A stretch of DNA of 64,000 nt from Cellulomonas sp. RIT-PI-Y (GTDB lineage Bacteria; Actinomycetota; Actinomycetes; Actinomycetales; Cellulomonadaceae): assembly GCF_025642745.1 (NCBI RefSeq), contig NZ_JANZKP010000010.1, forward strand, positions 1 to 64,000, in the 5' to 3' direction. Below, piece after piece: positions 62,201 through 64,000 of this stretch. The position numbers and the translations under genes are program-made. The number at the start of each line of letters is the position of its first letter. Within the stretch, counting starts at the first letter, position 1. Below the pieces are notes generated by a model. The model worked only from the letters and a program-made list of their open reading frames with translations, had not been told where the DNA came from and made no database searches.

Positions 62201-64000
62201 CGGCGTCCTGCCGGACCTGGCGAGCAACGACCCGCTGACTGGTCTCAACGTCGGCAGCGTCGCCCATGACGTGGTGATCGCGCCGAGCACCCTGGTGACC
62301 GGCCTGGACTTCGGCATCCAGCGGAACGTCTCCGTGCCCCAGGCCCAGCCTGACGAGGCGCGGGTCGGGGTGGAGGCCGCCGAGGTGGTCATCCCCGTGC
62401 TGACCGACTCGACCGCGGTGGACACCGAGGCCCAGGTCGCGCTGAACACCCGGGCCGACACGCTGGAGGGCGACACCGCGACGGTCAGCGTCGCGGACGG
62501 CCAGACCACCAGCCAGGTGAGCGTGGACGCGGACGGGCAGATCGTCTACACGCCGAACCAGGACCTGATCGACGGCTGCACCGCGGCCGGCGGCGAGGCC
62601 TGCACCGAGCAGCTGGAGTACACGCTGACCGACTGGCTGGGTCAGTCCGGCACCGGCCTGCTCACCGTCACGGTCCAGGCGGCCCCGGCCGTCACCGGTG
62701 GCACCGCCGCCGTGGCACTGGGCAGCGACGCGACCTTCGACGCCGCCCCGGTCACCGTCGGCAGCATCGCCTCCGCGACGGTGGTCCAGGCCCCCGAGGC
62801 CGGGACCGTCACCACGAAGGCCGACGGCACCGTGACCTACCGGGCCGGTGACGCCGAGGCGGGCGCCTACACCTTCACCGTGCGGTTCACCGACGACCTG
62901 GGCCAGAGCAGCACGGCCACCTACTCGGTGTCCGTGGTGGACGGGCCCGGCGTGATCGGCGGTACGGCAGTGGTCCCGCTCGGCGGCAGCCACACCTTCG
63001 ACGCCGCGCCGGACAGCGCCACGGGCATCGTCTCGGCCGAGGTCGTGCAGACCCCGACCGCCGGGACGGTCACCGCCGACGTCTCCGGCGAGGTGACCTA
63101 CGACGCCGGCACGGCCGTCGCCGGGGTGTACCGGTTCCAGGTGGCCTTCACCGACGACCTGGACCAGACGGCTATCGCCGCCTACACGGTGACCGTGCAG
63201 GGCGACCCGACCCTGACCGGGGGATCGGCCGTGGTGCCGATGGCGGGGTCGCACACCTTCGACGCCGCGCCGGTCACCACCGGTGAGATCGTCTCGGCGG
63301 TGGTGACCCAGGCCCCGGCCGCCGGTGCCGTGACCGTCACGGCCGCCGGATCGGTGGTGTTCGACGCCGGTGACGCCGCCGCGGGTGTCTACGCGTTCGA
63401 CGTCACCCTGACCGACGACTTCGGGCAGACCGGCTCCGCCCACTTCCAGGTGACCGTGCAGGCCGCTCCGGTGGTCAGCGGGGACACCGGGCGCACCGGG
63501 CAGCGCGGCACGCTCACGTTCGACGCGGCTCCGGTCACCACCGGCAGCATCGCCACGGCCGTGGTCGGTGCCCAGCCGGCCGCGGGCGGCGTGACGGTCA
63601 CCGCCGACGGTGCGGTGATCTACCGGGCCGAGGGGGCGGACGGCGGGGAGTACCCCTTCACCGTCGACTACACCGACGACCTCGGCCAGACCGGCACCGC
63701 GGCGTTCACCGTCACCGTGCAGGCCGTGCCGACCGCCACCGGCGGCTCCGCGGTAGTGGCCGTGGGCGGGACCCACGAGTTCGACGCCGCGCCGGTCACC
63801 GGCGGCCGGATCGCCGCGGCCACCGTGTCCCAGGCCCCGGGCCAGGGCGGCGCGACCGTCGACACCTCCGGCGCGGTGACGTTCACCGCCGGTGACGCCG
63901 CTGCCGGGGAGCACGCCTTCGTGGTGACCTTCACCGACGACCTGGGGCAGACCGGCACCGCCCGGTTCGTCGTCACGGTCCAGGGTGCTCCGGTCGTCAC
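59250..64000 (+). CDS. large secreted repeat protein (surface/adhesin-like), 3'-partial
   Basis: At least 1583 residues, open to the window edge. GTG at 59250 follows AGGAG. A Sec signal peptide (hydrophobic LLAVTALVLAMVTGV, cleavage site near VARAADA) starts the protein. Residues ~45-700 are beta-rich, with a DUF11-like stretch (VSKTTNVTSTTAGTPVTYTV) near residue 715. A SdrD-B-like domain with an acidic loop (GPDGDDNGGEGDD) follows at ~890-1030. From residue ~1145 an 87-residue Ig-like domain repeats exactly, at least five times, each with TFDAAP and FTDDLGQTG-type motifs. Likely a cell-surface stalk or adhesin. The anchor, if any, is beyond the window. Confidence 0.88.
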   Translation, partial: MSSLTHLLAPPSRRVARTGASLLAVTALVLAMVTGVTPVARAADAAAITASISYDGTAPFDADDAPGNDSGAANGVVRSMDRIGYQLSVTPAAVGVVTVQAVAPAGLQWQSESLAGFDGSIDGQTMTINLDAQGTAPIVFSVVAKALAVANGTVLPVTFTSGAVSSDPLSVTVSSTPSLRTMSYGERQDSGIVAAAGTPYEGQLVNRFITTYGLYMPFDATKGAFGFESLSDPITLTVTKPTVGSGWEVEQCSAAQSGVADYYPKASGGGANGAVDSGTWTCVDNGDTVTITITGLDSMLSSYPTKNANGTGRSNVAWIGTGQIIWQLPIAGIEDGATASFPVTVVDPTSVSGVPVPGVNGSVASFALSAPVEYTYNVSIQGQVRWPSGQWGTTGGAGLMLPGRVVEPRWQLTTQNVMQHELTGLYGCMLWDNSLLSYAQGRSITLSDDAANWTFEYGTAAYGGEAERQTADCGIVGDGAAGWYGSVADVPGGAAAITGVRMVRTTPLPAQTITKVTYAPPLTMAAADLPLGTYLPVYTQFGADQIPLQQSTYVAATNANTASGGRVAVNHVALSGTVRWDVTETQSLGEVRTVSLGRTLGLTGYGSVAKDVVHTVTLPARVTLQSGSSRWQDQAITPDITANADGTTTLVYHLGDVAVDSVGANDPVTFSVTLDPAMAMPSTLVVSGTVASPSDTATARTAATSSLAVNAPQSIQVSKTTNVTSTTAGTPVTYTVSWGNRTSDDMGDSSFVDLLPFDGDARGTTGLSGLVLNSVDVVSDTSGATVQYTTDDPAAVQSALVGDVTGGTGISWTTGIPAADSTEVTALRFVPSVPFTTGAIGKAEITLTPTALEYGGTLVNSVDGSVDGWSVDLRNAATVTLDSSASQVTGNVFNDPDFAFARTENSTGVASPVVRIVSGYAFGPDGDDNGGEGDDVPLAEPITALVGADAAAYLDDPQVGDFVFPGLAPGRYDVQVTPAAGTHVGVLPDLASNDPLTGLNVGSVAHDVVIAPSTLVTGLDFGIQRNVSVPQAQPDEARVGVEAAEVVIPVLTDSTAVDTEAQVALNTRADTLEGDTATVSVADGQTTSQVSVDADGQIVYTPNQDLIDGCTAAGGEACTEQLEYTLTDWLGQSGTGLLTVTVQAAPAVTGGTAAVALGSDATFDAAPVTVGSIASATVVQAPEAGTVTTKADGTVTYRAGDAEAGAYTFTVRFTDDLGQSSTATYSVSVVDGPGVIGGTAVVPLGGSHTFDAAPDSATGIVSAEVVQTPTAGTVTADVSGEVTYDAGTAVAGVYRFQVAFTDDLDQTAIAAYTVTVQGDPTLTGGSAVVPMAGSHTFDAAPVTTGEIVSAVVTQAPAAGAVTVTAAGSVVFDAGDAAAGVYAFDVTLTDDFGQTGSAHFQVTVQAAPVVSGDTGRTGQRGTLTFDAAPVTTGSIATAVVGAQPAAGGVTVTADGAVIYRAEGADGGEYPFTVDYTDDLGQTGTAAFTVTVQAVPTATGGSAVVAVGGTHEFDAAPVTGGRIAAATVSQAPGQGGATVDTSGAVTFTAGDAAAGEHAFVVTFTDDLGQTGTARFVVTVQGAPVV
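62682..64000 (+). repeat. tandem 261-bp repeats encoding 87-residue Ig-like domains
   Basis: Units begin at 62682, 62943, 63204, 63465 and 63726, and a sixth begins at 63987. Every spacing is 261 bp with no insertion or deletion, although unit sequences have diverged substantially. Shared protein landmarks are the PxVxGG start, HTFDAAP, YxAGDAAAG and FTDDLGQT. The array continues past the window. Confidence 0.93.

Noticed and set aside
59139-63914. 1591-codon open frame on the minus strand
   Set aside because: It is antisense to the secreted repeat protein, lacks any domain or signal, and is composed of Gly/Arg/His/Asp runs expected from reading GC-rich codons in reverse. The plus frame has a signal peptide, a ribosome-binding site and repeated domains.
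1-64000. tRNA or rRNA genes
   Set aside because: No stretch with a T-loop GTTCRANNC context plus acceptor pairing, and no rRNA-like segment, was noticed by reading; a dedicated scan with a covariance tool would be decisive.

Overview
The window is a chromosomal segment of a very GC-rich actinobacterium. Coding sequence is dense, GTG starts and 4-bp stop/start overlaps are frequent, and several genes look leaderless. Gene order repeatedly matches conserved actinobacterial blocks: an Rv3660c-Rv3654c-like Tad locus beside an Rv3649-like helicase, an Rv0500A/Rv0500B-like pair (small HTH protein plus bS22), and an Rv0525-Rv0529-like cytochrome c maturation operon. Sugar-uptake systems, LacI regulators and a secreted repeat protein point to a Micrococcales member such as a Cellulomonas relative. 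That placement is inference. No rRNA, tRNA, insertion sequence, phage gene or CRISPR array was seen.

Layout. 1-4.5 kb: Tad/Flp pilus locus (5'-truncated ssd-like ATPase, tadA, tadB, tadC, DUF4244 pilin-like, TadE-like, TadG-like). 4.6-7.2 kb (-): MrfA/YprA-like DEAD helicase with a C-terminal cysteine cluster. 7.4-11.4 kb: STAS anti-anti-sigma factor, K+-independent H+-pyrophosphatase, lipoprotein, histidine phosphatase. 11.7-19.8 kb: catabolic operon (Pot-type ABC importer, amidohydrolase, GntR/FCD regulator, M32 carboxypeptidase, AstE/AspA-like deacylase) behind a perfect palindrome. 20.0-21.6 kb: methyltransferase. 21.7-28.1 kb: MacAB-like export cluster with two adaptors, one carrying large low-complexity insertions. 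28.3 kb: proC. 29.2-39.0 kb: L-arabinose regulon (LacI regulator, araB, araD, araA, ChvE/GguAB-type importer) with related operator-like sites in front of both transcription units.

39.8-43.3 kb (-): KtrB/TrkH, KtrA/TrkA and a ROK regulator, tightly overlapped. 43.4-45.25 kb: acuC-like deacetylase, small HTH protein, and the 32-codon bS22 gene. 45.5-49.8 kb: carbohydrate ABC importer plus LacI regulator behind a perfect 22-bp palindrome. 50.1-51.5 kb (-): HAD-IB phosphatase and GNAT acetyltransferase. 51.5-52.5 kb: glutaredoxin-like protein and rex. 52.6-53.7 kb: divergent YceI/MarR pair. 53.7-58.5 kb: histidine phosphatase, ResA-like thioredoxin, ccdA, resB, ccsB (System II cytochrome c maturation), then a convergent PLDc_N membrane protein. 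59.25 kb to the end: a large secreted protein, open at the 3' edge, whose C-terminal half repeats every 261 bp exactly.

The least explained signals are outside the genes: a palindromic repeat in three copies (11.4, 19.9 and 49.9 kb), a second palindromic element in two copies (28.2 and 39.4 kb), and five GC-rich minisatellites, four intergenic (4.5, 30.4, 39.3, 39.6 kb) and one inside the tadG-like gene. The large antisense open frames opposite these genes are GC-driven shadows and are not annotated.
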